From positions 1-64,000 of the forward strand of contig DDWD01000160.1 of assembly GCA_002345825.1 (NCBI GenBank): DNA of 64,000 bases, in the 5' to 3' direction. Each line of letters begins with the position of its first letter. Positions within the stretch are counted from its first letter, which is position 1. Under the pieces are notes generated by a model. That model was not told where the DNA came from. It did not search any database and was given only the letters and a program-made list of their open reading frames with translations. The translations under genes and the position numbers were made by a program. This document shows positions 19,301-27,155 of the stretch, in pieces. The stretch comes from Bacteroidales bacterium UBA2295. GTDB lineage: Bacteria > Bacteroidota > Bacteroidia > Bacteroidales > Tenuifilaceae.

Positions 19301-22237
19301 TACAATGCTAGCGGCACGGTTGTGGAAACGGCTATTGATAATGCCTCCGTTCAGTTTATTGATTTAATTGATGGAACCTACAGCATAGAAGTTGTTGATG
19401 CCAATGGTTGTACCATTCCATTGGTTCAGTCGGTGATTAATCCCGCAACAACTCTATCAATTGATAATGTTACACTAACCAATGTAAGCTGTTTTGGTGA
19501 AAACTCTGGTGAAATAGAGGTTACCATAAGTGGTGCAACAGGTACTCCTGAATTCCGACTTGACGAAGGTGAGTGGCAAACCGAGAGTATTTTCACTGGC
19601 TTAACTGCCAATAGTTACACGGTTTCTGCTAGGGATGATAATGGTTGTATTGTTACTTGGGATCAACCCGTTAACATTGATCAGCCCACAGACCCATTCA
19701 CAATTAGTTTGGCTGGTACCTTACCAACCTCTATCAGTACTAGCGATGGCAGAATAGATATTACAAGCACGGGTGGAACGCAACCCTATAGCTACGAGTT
19801 ACACATAGACGATGGTTCAGGTTGGGTGCTCTACGCTAGTTCAGATCTACCTGTATTCGATAACTTGCCAGTAGGTGAGTATATGGTAATTGCAACAGAT
19901 AAAAATGGTTGTATCGATAGCGAAACCATCACCCTAACCCAGTACTCGTTCACACTCTCAGCTACCGATGCGCTTTGCTTTGGTAGTGAAGATGGAACCA
20001 TTACAGTGAATGAGGTGTATGGTGTAACTGATCCATTATCTACAATTGAGCGTCAGTGGACCGATAGCGATGGTAACAATATCTCTGATTATATGGTCGA
20101 CAAGTATAACGAGGAGGAAGGTCGTTACAAAGGACTTCCTGCGGGAACTTATATTTTGGAAGCTGTAACTGCCGAAGGTGCCGATTATACCGCATCGATA
20201 ACCATAGGGCAGCCCGACCTTATTGAGGTAACCTATACCGTTTCGCCAATTACCTGCTACACTACCGATGCTGTGGGTGAAGTTACCTTTACCATAACCG
20301 GAGGAACACCATTTGCCGATGGATTATATGATATTTCATGGCAAGAGGGTGAAACCCTAACTCCTAGGGGTAATGTTGTTGGCGGTTTGCTCGAAGGAAC
20401 CTATACCTTTAGCATTACCGACGCCAATGGTTGTGAGCACATCGAAGAGGTAGCCATTGATTATCCCGATCCAATTTCCATCTCTAGCTTACATGTTTAC
20501 GATGTGAATTGTTATGCCGATAGTACAGGCGAAATATCGGTTTGGGCAACAGGAAACTCAGCCCTAACCTACCGCATAGAAGGTGCATTGCCCGAAGGGT
20601 ACGAGAACGAAAACAATAATGGAATATTCTCAAAATTACCTGCTGGTGCATACGAACTGTTTATTACCGATGCCGATGGATGCGAACATATCTTTACCGA
20701 TGGCAATAGGTTTGTTGTTAATCAGCCAGAGCCAATAGAGATATCTATGCTAACTTCCAATATAACCGATCGTATATGCCATTACGATACAGTAGGTGTA
20801 GGTGGCGATGAAATAGTTTACATGCAGGTAAATGGTGGGGTACCCGATTATACCTATCAGTGGACAAACAACTGGCAAACCTACAGCGAACAAACGCTGA
20901 ACCTAGAGTATCCAACACCTGGTACGTATGAGATTACTGTTACCGACAGGAATAACTGTGTGGCTACCAAAGAGGTTGTAGTGCCAGGCCCACCTCCAAT
21001 TGATATTACTTTTGCTTACGACACAGCCGATTGTAAGGTTTTCGATGGTGTCAATGCAAATGGAGGCATAATTATTTCAGATTTAACCGGAGGTAATGGA
21101 ATATTTAGCCTTAACGAGGGGGAAGAGAACGAGTTCACACTGAAGTGGTATAGAACCCAAAATGACGAGCATCTTGAAAACAAGGATAATAGTTGGAGTT
21201 TGCTGGGTCGTTCGGCAACTGGCTATTATGCCGTGATAACCGACAAGTTAGGTTGTGAGGAGAAGGAGGAGTTTAACATTCCGTATGATGAGGACAACCG
21301 ATTTGATGTAACAATTGATGTGGGTAAGGATAACTACTGCTATATGGATCAGGCGATGCTTAGGGCTGTTATAGAATCGGAAAATAGCATTAGCTCTCCC
21401 ACCTTCCAGTGGACAAATGTGACCGATAATCCCGAACAACGGTTTGAGCGTGAGAATCCTTATACTACTACACCGCTTAGTAACACTACGCTATACCGTG
21501 TAGATGTTATCAGCGACATTGGATGTGTAGAGTCTGCCGAGGCAACCGTATCGGTTTACCCTCGCATTGGGCCATTTGTCGACAGGGAATCGCACCCATT
21601 CTTTGCCGACTCCGATCTGGATGCATTTAGGATAGACCCTGAAGATCCTGCCAGTGATGGAGATTCAACGGTAATATCAATTCTTTCCGACACGGAGTAT
21701 TCTATTGAAATGTATACTCATAATGCGGACTATTCATTGAGTTACAGCTGGACCCCGGCCGACTTCTTTAACCCAACCAATGAGAAGGCCTCGGTTATGA
21801 AGTTTACTAGTGGAACGTATGAGAACTACTTAACTGGCCAAATTAGGAATACAATTACGGGTAAAGCTGAGCAGTATATACCCATTGTTGGTTTGGCTCA
21901 ATCGGAGTACGGATGTATAGAAGAGGTAAATCTTAAGGCCCGAATCCTCGATAGGGTTAGAACATCCAATGTTTTCTCACCCAACAACGACGGGATTAAT
22001 GACACTTGGACTATACCATATTCTGATGTTTTCCCAAATCTTGAGATTAAGATATTTAATCGCTGGGGTTACCAGGTATGGTCGGCCAAAGGGGGAGATG
22101 CCTCTCGTGGGTGGAATGGTAAAAACAGGAATGGAAAAGAACTTCCATTCGGAACCTACTACTACGTTATTAAATTCAACGTGGAGGGAACCAGCAAGTG
22201 GGAACCCATTTCCGGATCGGTTACAATTATTAGGTAG
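10316..22237 (+). CDS. Giant SprB-like surface adhesin with T9SS gliding-type C-terminal sorting domain
   Basis: A 3973-residue secreted protein. Order: signal peptide (1-23); SprB/Ig-like modules built around a conserved Cys (about 25-450); one diverged copy of an 89-residue module (about 461-550); an Ig/PKD-like domain split by a 150-residue anchor-type domain (about 650-800); nine tandem near-identical 89-residue modules (about 1019-1813), a GGGxYCxGxDPTG module, four more 89-residue modules and another GGG module (to about 2350); about ten SprB-type repeats (about 2424-3560); and a C-terminal T9SS type B sorting domain (about 3882-3973: FSPNNDGINDTW, FNRWGYQVW, W-G-N, PFGTYYYVI). This domain directs export by the type IX system. 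PorP/SprF follows, the usual partner of such adhesins. The likely role is surface attachment or gliding, as for SprB; binding target unknown. Confidence 0.93.
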   Translation: MTSLLRYSLLIGKLLTISILSMAQVGIDNTVDQHISCPNGNDGQITVSVSGMVAGNYYVQWENTDEGTTDFRVITLPKTTVLFPNEGDGNVSITSGSHTVTVIKLTAPVEVVSKSISVKEPDVLGYTVTQPTCAVNTGTIEIDSPVDDKGVYSFEYSVDGGSTYQASPLFEGLSDANYDISVKITSHTDCFLTDVVTINPPPTPLAEPTLDVTQPTCAESTATIEVLSPTGIDLEYARNIMGPWQDATTFSGLAADNIYTIFVRRKSDNSCLNSKSVSINPAPSTPAAPTATTTDATCADGGSIEITSPLGIEYEYSIDGSTYQSSTTFADVAPGDYDVTVRLVADPLCISAPTTVTVNAAAGAPVIESTSHTDPTTAGGSEGTITVNLVAGSGTPNYVYFLTDNLGNPVANSVSTGAETYQFTGLSAGNYTVYVTDNASCTSASVTGIILEDPITCTDAVITLTSANDNQTVCQDESITDIVYSITGDFGAVNVAGLPAGVSGSLSGTTYTISGPPTEFGTFNYTVTVDGSGGCLGDNASGTIEVTEPTVPTFDQLGPYCLGDVADALPGVSTNGITGSWSPATISTATAGTTTYNFTPDAGQCATTTSMSISVNEAPQNVDAGPDVSICEGESTQLVASADGPSSYNVLFSENFDGVGSGNIPAGWNRTHSNWGVSNTSNAGGAAPEMTFYFFPFFTSQTARLITPLINTTNYQDLELSFNQTLDFFSGSYRILVETSYDGFTWTSRWEYNIQGNIEPETLSVDLSELDGTSFYISFTYRGNSNAINSWDIDDIELAGNYSVPFTYSWSPTAGLSDPNIYNPIANPSTTTTYTVTVGLGGCSDTDDVTVTVNDNVDPIFNITPTSYCVGETPVSLPTTSDDGYTGTWDPEEISTISAGVTRYTFTPDGGECANEYFVDITVLDLPTATIDGGGEYCEGDDPTGVDVWIDFTGDSPWSFSYQTGTETRTINNWTLARFTHEDASAGEFTLISVSDANCTGTVSSNVVTVTENPLPAATLTSAAGTDGQIVCINSPIEDIIYSTTNATGATFADLPNGVTGSWADDVVTISGTPTEDGTFSYTVNLTGGCGTVSTTGTITVNPSNTITLNSLAGTDNQAVCIDEAIVDITYATTGATGATFDDLPAGVTGSWAVDVVTISGTPTEDGTFNYTVNLTGGCGTISTTGTITVTPNNTITLSSAAGTDAQTVCVDEPIVDITYATTGADGATFTGLPAGVTGSWVADVVTISGTPTEDGTFSYTVNLTGGCGTVSTTGSITINPENTITITSAAGTDAQAVCINEPIEDITYATTGATGATFDDLPTGVIGSWAADVVTISGTPTVDGVFNYTVNLTGGCGTISTTGTITVTPDNTITLTSAGGTDAQTICIGDPIVDITYATTGATGATFDDLPTGVTGNWVGDVVTISGTPTEDGLFNYTVNLTGGCGTVSTTGSITINPENTITLNSAAGTDAQTVCIDEPIEDITYATTGATGATFAGLPTGVTGSWAADVVTISGTPTVDGIFNYTVNLTGGCGTISTTGTITVTPNNTITLSSAAETDNQTVCIDEAIVDITYATTGATGATFDDLPAGVTGGWAADVVTISGTPTEDGTFSYTVNLTGGCGTISTTGSITVNPNNTITLTSAAETDAQTVCIDEPIEDITYATTGADGATFTGLPAGVTGSWVADVVTISGTPTEAGAFSYTVNLTGGCGTISTTGTMTVNPNNTITLTSAVGTDAQAVCIGEPIVDITYATTGATGVTFADLPDGVTGSWAADVVTISGTPTVDGVFNYTVNLTGGCGIVSTTGSITVNELPTATIGGGGQYCVGEDPTGVDVWIDFTGNGPWTFTYMAEMGTRTINGWSLDRYTHNDATKGVFTIVSVSDANCVGTVSENEVKVIEIPAPGVTLTSGVGSDDQTVCIDETIVDITYSTTNTSGVTFDDLPAGVTGSWNEDEQLITISGTPSESGIFVYSVTGTGECGVLVVNGTITVTPNNTITLSSAAGTDAQIVCVDEPIVNITYATTGADGATFTGLPAGVTGGWAADVVTISGTPTEDGVFNYTVNLIGGCGTVSTTGSITVNPNNTITLSSAVGTDNQSVCIDEPIEDITYLTTGADGATFTGLPAGVTGSWADDVVTISGAPTEAGAFSYTVNLTGGCGTISTTGTMTVNPNNTITLTSAVGTDAQAVCIGEPIVDITYATTGATGATFADLPDGVTGSWAADVVTISGTPTVDGVFNYTVNLTGGCGMVSTTGSITVNELPTATIGGGGQYCVGEDPTGINVWIDFTGNGPWTFTYMAGTESRTINGWPLDRFTHNDATKGVFTIVSVSDANCIGTVSENEVEVIEIETAPPTGDTNQEFCNGATIADIAVTGEGITWFDAPVGNVLASDYVLVDGETYYATQTAEGCESQDNLAVTVTVYEQLNLSVVDVKHGRCDNPNAGSIEVQASGGNLPYTYTLYDDLDNPIGLPIEATDTDPVTFTGLEPGTYYVIADDNSVCNQIISADIVVNEPIPVSITEIDLTNSSCFGNNNAEVVITATGGGGDLTYWFEDADATIVYGPQINNNTFTGLSDGNYTIVVEGENGCNDTYDIEIVSPDELGVEIDITSITCADDGDVGSIKARATGGTAPFTISLLLDGVEQSQFTDIGYNTWVEFTNLAPDNRYEVVINDRWSCGPATSGLLEITMPDPLLIAAPVVQDVTCFGQSNGEVTVSASGGVAPYIFTLFDDNDAELATLTDAAEVTFTNLVAGYNLYIAVEDANGCGPKTTASFNIDEPDPIAIDVNSIIVDDITCNGSADGQISLSASGGTGDLYYTLTTGGVAVGAAQVGSGVFTNLPAGDYVVEITDDLSCGPIYSDEITISEPEALDISVTINNPLCSDDVGSIVVLADKGTEPYNITLLKDGTVMETTVANANVEVTFSDLEGGTYSLQVEDYNGCTETEEDIVINDQVDPIVLTPVATHPTCDPSGVSTTGTLDVNAEGGTAPYTFTLYNASGTVVETAIDNASVQFIDLIDGTYSIEVVDANGCTIPLVQSVINPATTLSIDNVTLTNVSCFGENSGEIEVTISGATGTPEFRLDEGEWQTESIFTGLTANSYTVSARDDNGCIVTWDQPVNIDQPTDPFTISLAGTLPTSISTSDGRIDITSTGGTQPYSYELHIDDGSGWVLYASSDLPVFDNLPVGEYMVIATDKNGCIDSETITLTQYSFTLSATDALCFGSEDGTITVNEVYGVTDPLSTIERQWTDSDGNNISDYMVDKYNEEEGRYKGLPAGTYILEAVTAEGADYTASITIGQPDLIEVTYTVSPITCYTTDAVGEVTFTITGGTPFADGLYDISWQEGETLTPRGNVVGGLLEGTYTFSITDANGCEHIEEVAIDYPDPISISSLHVYDVNCYADSTGEISVWATGNSALTYRIEGALPEGYENENNNGIFSKLPAGAYELFITDADGCEHIFTDGNRFVVNQPEPIEISMLTSNITDRICHYDTVGVGGDEIVYMQVNGGVPDYTYQWTNNWQTYSEQTLNLEYPTPGTYEITVTDRNNCVATKEVVVPGPPPIDITFAYDTADCKVFDGVNANGGIIISDLTGGNGIFSLNEGEENEFTLKWYRTQNDEHLENKDNSWSLLGRSATGYYAVITDKLGCEEKEEFNIPYDEDNRFDVTIDVGKDNYCYMDQAMLRAVIESENSISSPTFQWTNVTDNPEQRFERENPYTTTPLSNTTLYRVDVISDIGCVESAEATVSVYPRIGPFVDRESHPFFADSDLDAFRIDPEDPASDGDSTVISILSDTEYSIEMYTHNADYSLSYSWTPADFFNPTNEKASVMKFTSGTYENYLTGQIRNTITGKAEQYIPIVGLAQSEYGCIEEVNLKARILDRVRTSNVFSPNNDGINDTWTIPYSDVFPNLEIKIFNRWGYQVWSAKGGDASRGWNGKNRNGKELPFGTYYYVIKFNVEGTSKWEPISGSVTIIR
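13372..17360 (+). repeat. Tandem 267-nt (89-aa) coding repeats, 13 copies in two blocks
   Basis: Within the adhesin gene, nine head-to-tail copies with a 267-nt period (for example phase points 13631 and 13898) run to about 15755. They are followed by a GGGxYC module, then four more copies and a second GGG module. Consensus landmarks in each copy are a VCI-EPI-DITY stretch, GATF-LP-GVTGSW, DVVTISGTPT and NLTGGCG. Copies 8-9 plus module and 12-13 plus module are a segmental duplication offset by 1341 nt, with about 190 identical nucleotides at 15410-15599 and 16751-16940. The repeats are in frame and keep the long open reading frame intact. Confidence 0.93.
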
Positions 22238-22269
22238 TACTATTTTGCAGATTGAGTAAATTAAAAGAT

Positions 22270-23208
22270 ATGAAAAGGATAGCGTTAATAGCCAGTGTGG
22301 TATTCCTTCTGATGTTTTCCGAAGCGAAAGCCCAGCAGCTACCACAGTTTACACAGTATATGTTCAATACATATATTATCAATCCGGCTGTGGGGGGTAC
22401 TTTTAACTACTACCAAATGCGTTACAACAACCGTTTTCAATGGGTTGGATTAAAAGACTATCCCCAAACCTACAGCATTAGTGCCTATGGTCCGCACGGA
22501 TCGAAGGATATGGGCTTTGGTGGTAGCTTTTACCATGATGTTACGGGTTCAACCAGTCGTTCGGGCGGGCTGTTCTCCTACTCATACAACATGCAGATTA
22601 CGGAGAACGGCTTGCGGATATCAGGCGGTATATCCCTTGGATTTATGATGTTCCGCGCCGATGGATCAAAGTTTGAGTATGGCGATAGCTTTAATATGAA
22701 TGATCCTGCATTGTTCACCAATACCAAGTCCATATTCACACCCGATGCTTCTGTAGGTTTTCTAGTTTATGATTCTCGGTTTTTTGCAGGTATCTCAGCT
22801 CATCAGCTGCTGGGACAGAAACTCTACGAGTCTGACCTTACGCATATGATAGGCGACGAGGAAGTAAACTACTACGGTGTAAATAAGCTACGGCAGCACT
22901 TTATGCTAACAGGAGGTATGATGCTACCGCTCAATCGCGATTTTTTAATAGAGCCCTCGGTGCTTGTTAAGTATATGATAAGCAGCCCCGTTCAGGTCGA
23001 CTTGAATGCAAAGTTGACCTACCGCAAGGAGTTTTGGGGAGGTATTTCGTTACGATGGATGGATGGCATTGCAATTCTGTTTGGTTACGAGTACCAGAGC
23101 CGCTATCTGTTTGGTTACTCATTCGATTACTCCTTAACCGACCTTAGACCACATAGTGCCGGCTCGCATGAAATTATGATTGGATATAAGTTCGATAAGC
23201 TCAAGTAG
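22270..23208 (+). CDS. PorP/SprF family type IX secretion outer-membrane protein
   Basis: A 312-residue outer-membrane protein. I choose the ATG at 22270 over a TTG at 22252 because it starts directly with a signal peptide (MKRIALIA...SEAKAQ). The mature N-terminus carries the family signature QFTQYMFNTYIINPAVGG. The rest consists of Gly/Tyr-rich amphipathic strands expected of a 14-strand-type barrel (SISAYGPHGSKDMGFGGSF, GYEYQSRYLFGYSFDYSL). PorP/SprF paralogues usually sit next to an adhesin with a type B sorting domain and help secrete or anchor it; here it begins 32 bp after the giant adhesin. This pairing strongly suggests that it serves that adhesin. Confidence 0.93.
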   Translation: MKRIALIASVVFLLMFSEAKAQQLPQFTQYMFNTYIINPAVGGTFNYYQMRYNNRFQWVGLKDYPQTYSISAYGPHGSKDMGFGGSFYHDVTGSTSRSGGLFSYSYNMQITENGLRISGGISLGFMMFRADGSKFEYGDSFNMNDPALFTNTKSIFTPDASVGFLVYDSRFFAGISAHQLLGQKLYESDLTHMIGDEEVNYYGVNKLRQHFMLTGGMMLPLNRDFLIEPSVLVKYMISSPVQVDLNAKLTYRKEFWGGISLRWMDGIAILFGYEYQSRYLFGYSFDYSLTDLRPHSAGSHEIMIGYKFDKLK

Positions 23209-23232
23209 AGTAACACCGTAAAGTATTCAGCA

Positions 23233-23258
23233 ACAAGGCAGGCGGTAGCTTGCCTTGT
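23233..23258 (+). terminator. Hairpin after porP/sprF (weak terminator candidate)
   Basis: ACAAGGCA (23233-23240) and TGCCTTGT (23251-23258) form a perfect 8-bp stem with a 10-nt loop, 24 bp past the porP/sprF stop. There is no T-run after it, so termination is uncertain; an mRNA-end stabiliser is equally possible. Confidence 0.35.
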
Positions 23259-23299
23259 GTGCTAAGCAACAGAATTCATTATTTAACCTTATAGTTCTT

Positions 23300-24160
23300 A
23301 TGTTAAACCGGTTTCGCCTCTTCATCGTTATATTAGTAATCTTTGCCTTTGGTAGTTCGAGTTGCAAGCACGAAACCATACCCGAGAAGGATATGGTAAA
23401 AATCTTTTCGGAGATATTTATAACCGATGCAGTGGTAAGCACATCCCATTATTCCTACAAATTCTCTAAGCGCGATACCATTGAGTACTATAAACCCATA
23501 TATTCTAAACTGGGTTATAGCGACAAACAATTTGCGCTAACAATTGATCATTATTTAGATAATCCAGATATGCTCGATAAATTGCTCGACAAAGTCGTGA
23601 ATAACTTAGCACATATTGAGGCCGAGCATAAGGCTGCGTTGCTGCAAGATAAAGAAGTACTCGAAGACCTAATACCAGCTCGCGATCCCGATAATCTTTG
23701 GGAGGCACAAGATAACTTGGTATACCCAAGGGATGGGGACAAGGACAGCCTGTACTTTAAGATTCAAATAATGGATGATGGACTTTATCGCCTAACTGCT
23801 AAAGTAAAGGTAATGCCCAACGACGAATCTATAGAGCCCTATGCGTCGATGTGGTTCACTGTGGACTCTACGGGAGTAAGGCATGATGTGCAACGGCAAG
23901 GGTTCATAAAAGATGGGAATGAGAGAGCGCTAAGCCTAACACTTACCCTTAGCGACTCAACATATACACATATCGAAGGGGTAATTTTAGGGCATATTGA
24001 GCAGGAGGGCGACTGGAAAAAATTTGCCGAAGTATCAAATATTCGACTTGCGTACAAGCCCATACTGGAATCCAAAATTAACAGGCAAAGAATACTTATG
24101 GAGCATGATACAGGTATGCTAAAATCAGGGACCATTGATCGTGAATTGCCAACGCAATAA
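23300..24160 (+). CDS. DUF4296 lipoprotein
   Basis: A 286-residue lipoprotein. The ATG at 23300 gives a proper signal peptide (MLNRFRLF...FGSSSC) with the lipobox Cys at residue 22; an upstream start at 23255 would put 15 polar residues in front. Residues about 25-115 match the Bacteroidota family DUF4296: a predicted helical domain beginning IPEKDMVKIFSEIFITDAV with the YSKLGYSDKQFALTIDHY segment. The remainder (about 130-270) looks beta-rich and ends RELPTQ. DUF4296 proteins are of unknown role. Position between porP/sprF and a secreted YD-repeat-like protein suggests an envelope function, perhaps linked to the adhesin cluster. Confidence 0.8.
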   Translation: MLNRFRLFIVILVIFAFGSSSCKHETIPEKDMVKIFSEIFITDAVVSTSHYSYKFSKRDTIEYYKPIYSKLGYSDKQFALTIDHYLDNPDMLDKLLDKVVNNLAHIEAEHKAALLQDKEVLEDLIPARDPDNLWEAQDNLVYPRDGDKDSLYFKIQIMDDGLYRLTAKVKVMPNDESIEPYASMWFTVDSTGVRHDVQRQGFIKDGNERALSLTLTLSDSTYTHIEGVILGHIEQEGDWKKFAEVSNIRLAYKPILESKINRQRILMEHDTGMLKSGTIDRELPTQ

Positions 24161-24204
24161 AGCAACATCTTAGTCTTATTTGATCTTTACAAAACAATAG
24201 AGTT

Positions 24205-25080
24205 ATGGGAAAAAATCGATTAATAATCATTACCACATCCTTGCTGATTACTATAACAACAGCACTGTTTGCACAGGGCGAAAAACCTCAGAATATTTAT
24301 CGTGTAACCGTTAACTCGCGTTACGTAATCGAAAATGGTGAACGAACAAGTAAGTACTACGCAATTGGACAGCTAATATCCGACTCGTTGGGTCGTTTGC
24401 ATACCGAGATTGATTACAACTGGAAAACGCGCTACCCCGACAACTATAGGTGGCACTACTTTGATGGACAAACAAAGGTAAAAACCGACTACTTTTTTAA
24501 GGAGAACCTCAAGTACTTCAAGGTTTTTAGCCATAATGCAAACCATCAGCTCGAAACACTTTCACTTTTTTTAGTGACAGATAGCGACACAACACTTGCT
24601 GTTCGAGAGGAGCATACATACGACGATCAGGGAAATCGAGTTCGATCAATTGGTTATAACCAGAAAGGGAAAAGAGGGTTTAGGGTACGCTATAAGTACG
24701 ATGATAATAATACTGAGATTCAGCGTAAGGTTAGAGGCAAAAGAGCTATTCCTTCCGATTCAATTATGAGTTTAAAGCGAGTTGTTGAATACGATACCCT
24801 GAATAGAATTGTAAACGAATTGGTTGAGGTTCAGAAATATGATATGCCAAAAGAAACTAAGCACAAATTCTACAAGTACGATGATAAGGGCAATGTGGTA
24901 GAGAAAGTGATAACAGATAAAATCAGCAATAAAACCATTCGGAAGGAGTATGTATATCGTCGCGATAACCGATTACAAGGTCTTAGAATATATGACTCTA
25001 ACGATAATCTGCTCGATTATCAGGCGTGGCGATACGAAATTTACAGAACTGCCAACAGAACCCACAGGGTTTTTGAGTAG
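24205..25080 (+). CDS. Secreted YD-repeat-like protein of unknown function
   Basis: A 291-residue exported protein (signal peptide about 1-23, ending TALFAQ). The mature part contains several short Tyr/Asp-Gly-Asn motifs resembling RHS/YD repeats (TYDDQGNRVRSIGY, YKYDDNNTEI, VEYDTLNRIVNELV, YKYDDKGNVVEKV, YVYRRDNRLQGLRIYDSNDN), which would form consecutive beta-hairpins. There are no transmembrane segments and no T9SS sorting domain. Similar small YD-like proteins are common in Bacteroidota and uncharacterised. It starts 44 bp after the DUF4296 lipoprotein and ends 18 bp from the convergent ROK kinase gene, closing the plus-strand adhesin region. Confidence 0.7.
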   Translation: MGKNRLIIITTSLLITITTALFAQGEKPQNIYRVTVNSRYVIENGERTSKYYAIGQLISDSLGRLHTEIDYNWKTRYPDNYRWHYFDGQTKVKTDYFFKENLKYFKVFSHNANHQLETLSLFLVTDSDTTLAVREEHTYDDQGNRVRSIGYNQKGKRGFRVRYKYDDNNTEIQRKVRGKRAIPSDSIMSLKRVVEYDTLNRIVNELVEVQKYDMPKETKHKFYKYDDKGNVVEKVITDKISNKTIRKEYVYRRDNRLQGLRIYDSNDNLLDYQAWRYEIYRTANRTHRVFE

Positions 25081-25098
25081 CAAAGCCGGAAAAGTTGG

Positions 25099-26052
25099 CT
25101 AAACATTTTGCCAAATAAGCGCTGCCGCACCTAATACGGCGGCGTTTTTATCTTTTAGCCCCGAGGGCATTAGCTTCACGGAATTTTTGAAAATGGGGAA
25201 CAGATTTTTTTCCAAATGTCGTTTGGTGGGCTCAAATAGGGTGCTGCCTGCAGAGCTCAACCCTCCAAATAAGAATATGGCCTCGGGATTCAAAATGGCA
25301 ACCAAATCGGCAAGTTTCATGCCCAGTATAGCCCCTGTGTATTCAAAAGCTTCAAGGGCAACTCTATCGCCCTGCTGGGCAAAACCCGCAATTTTTTTTG
25401 CCGACAAGGTATCGTATGCATAGCCTCTTAGGGCGCTTGGTTCAATTGAGTCGGCAAGTATTTTAAATGCAGTTCTCCGAAGACCAGGAGCCGACACGTA
25501 GGTCTCGAGGCATCCCTGCTTACCACATCCACATTGGCGACCCCATGGTTTAACTGATGTGTGTCCAAGTTCGCCAGCAAAACCGCTCTCCCCGAGCACC
25601 AGCTTGCCATCAACTACAATACCACTTCCTAATCCCGTCCCCAGGGTTATAAATACAAAGTTTTTCATACCCTTGGCATCGCCAAATTGCATTTCGCCAA
25701 TTGCTGCAGCGTTTGCATCGTTGGTAAGGGTGGTATTTACATTAAGCAGCTTGCTGAGTTCCTTGGTCAGGGGTAGCGATCCTTTCCAGCGTAGATTTGC
25801 TGCGTCCACTATCTCGCCAGTATAATATGATCCGTTGGGGGCGCCAACACCTACTCCAATTAAAGTGTACTCATTGCTAACCGATGCCACCAAGCTTTTT
25901 ATGTGGGAAGCAACACGAGAAATGAAGCTTAAAAAGTCGTTATCCTCCTGAGTAGGGAGTGAAACCTCCTTTATGCAATCTCCTTGTTGGGTTACTAAAC
26001 CAATAACGGTATTTGTACCTCCAATATCTACACCCGCTACAATATTCTTCAT
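25099..26052 (-). CDS. ROK family sugar kinase, probably glucokinase
   Basis: A 317-residue cytoplasmic kinase that would phosphorylate a hexose with ATP. Seen motifs: N-terminal phosphate-binding DIGGTN (9-14), sugar-binding NDANAAAIGE (111-120) with catalytic D112, second ATP loop LGTGLGSG (137-144), ELGH (161-164), and the ROK zinc motif CGCGKQGCLE (174-183). All catalytic and zinc residues are present, so this is an enzyme rather than a DNA-binding ROK repressor; no N-terminal helix-turn-helix is present. Glucose is the likeliest substrate but N-acetyl sugars cannot be excluded. It lies 151 bp after gldA on the same strand. Confidence 0.9.
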   Translation of the reverse strand: MKNIVAGVDIGGTNTVIGLVTQQGDCIKEVSLPTQEDNDFLSFISRVASHIKSLVASVSNEYTLIGVGVGAPNGSYYTGEIVDAANLRWKGSLPLTKELSKLLNVNTTLTNDANAAAIGEMQFGDAKGMKNFVFITLGTGLGSGIVVDGKLVLGESGFAGELGHTSVKPWGRQCGCGKQGCLETYVSAPGLRRTAFKILADSIEPSALRGYAYDTLSAKKIAGFAQQGDRVALEAFEYTGAILGMKLADLVAILNPEAIFLFGGLSSAGSTLFEPTKRHLEKNLFPIFKNSVKLMPSGLKDKNAAVLGAAALIWQNV

Positions 26053-26203
26053 TAATTCTCAATAACAAGTTACTACCTAATCCCCCCTGAAATCACTATG
26101 TGCTGTATTGGAGCAAATCCACATCAGCGCATAAAATTTTAGTGTGCGAAATTAATTTAAATTCAGTAAATAAGCAACAAAAAACGACGAACGTAACCGG
26201 GCA

Positions 26204-27130
26204 CTACTCCTGCACCTGAGTGAGTGTGTGAAAAACCTCCTCCATCTGTATCGATTTTTGGCTAAGGGTAATTAGGGTGATGTTATTTTGCGCGCAGAAG
26301 TTAAAGATTGCAGGACGAATATCGGAGTTCCCTTTCGATTTAAGAATCCAGCTGCAGCCGTTGTTCGAGTTTGATATAACCTCATTAACGCCTGCTATTT
26401 TTTTAAAAAGTTCCACAGTAACGGGTTCAGTTACTTCAACGCTAACTGCCTGTTGCTCAGTATTGCCGTAGTGCATTACCTCTGAGGTTTTCCCTTCAGC
26501 CACAATTTTCCCCTGATTAAGAATAATTACCCGGCTGCAAATGGCCTCCACTTCCTGCATGATGTGGGTTGAGAGCAGCACTGTTTTTTCGCGGCCTACA
26601 TCTGAAATGATTTTCCTAATCTCAACAATCTGATTGGGATCCAATCCACTTGTCGGCTCATCGAGGATAAGTACCGATGGTCGGTTAAGTAACGCCTGAG
26701 CAAGTCCAACCCGCTGGCGATATCCTCTGGACAATTCGCCAATCTTTTTATTCTGTTCGCGACCTATGCCCGTTAGCTCTATAAGATCCTTTACCCGTTT
26801 ATGTCCAAACTTTCCCAGTCTGTAAACCTTAGCTACAAAGCTCAGATACTCCTTTACAAACATTTCGGTGTATAACGGGTTGTTTTCGGGCATATAGCCA
26901 ATATTGTTTCGGTACTCCCTGTCGGCATTTGAAATAGGTATGCCATTCACTGTAACATTTCCGGTTGAAGGCTGAATGAAACCAGTGATAATTTTCATCA
27001 TAGTTGATTTTCCTGCTCCGTTGGGTCCTAGGAAACCAACCACCTGACCTTTGGGCACGCTAAACGAAACATTGCTTAGTGCTTTTTGGTTGCCGAAAAG
27101 TTTGGTAACGTTTTGTACCTGAATAGCCAT
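26204..27130 (-). CDS. gldA: Gliding motility ABC transporter ATP-binding protein GldA
   Basis: A 308-residue ABC ATPase. Walker A is GPNGAGKS (35-42), the signature is LSRGYRQRVG, and Walker B is VLILDEPTSGLDP, with the switch histidine in STHIMQEVE. The overall pattern and the long C-terminal extension (about 215-308) match GldA, the ATPase that works with GldF and GldG in gliding of Flavobacterium-type bacteria. Neither GldF nor GldG is encoded in this window. Upstream, 25 bp away, is a DUF4834 gene, likely in the same transcript. Assignment to GldA over a generic ABC-2 ATPase rests on sequence resemblance and the T9SS/gliding context. Confidence 0.82.
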   Translation of the reverse strand: MAIQVQNVTKLFGNQKALSNVSFSVPKGQVVGFLGPNGAGKSTMMKIITGFIQPSTGNVTVNGIPISNADREYRNNIGYMPENNPLYTEMFVKEYLSFVAKVYRLGKFGHKRVKDLIELTGIGREQNKKIGELSRGYRQRVGLAQALLNRPSVLILDEPTSGLDPNQIVEIRKIISDVGREKTVLLSTHIMQEVEAICSRVIILNQGKIVAEGKTSEVMHYGNTEQQAVSVEVTEPVTVELFKKIAGVNEVISNSNNGCSWILKSKGNSDIRPAIFNFCAQNNITLITLSQKSIQMEEVFHTLTQVQE

Positions 27131-27155
27131 GCTTGCAATGTAATATTTTGTGTTT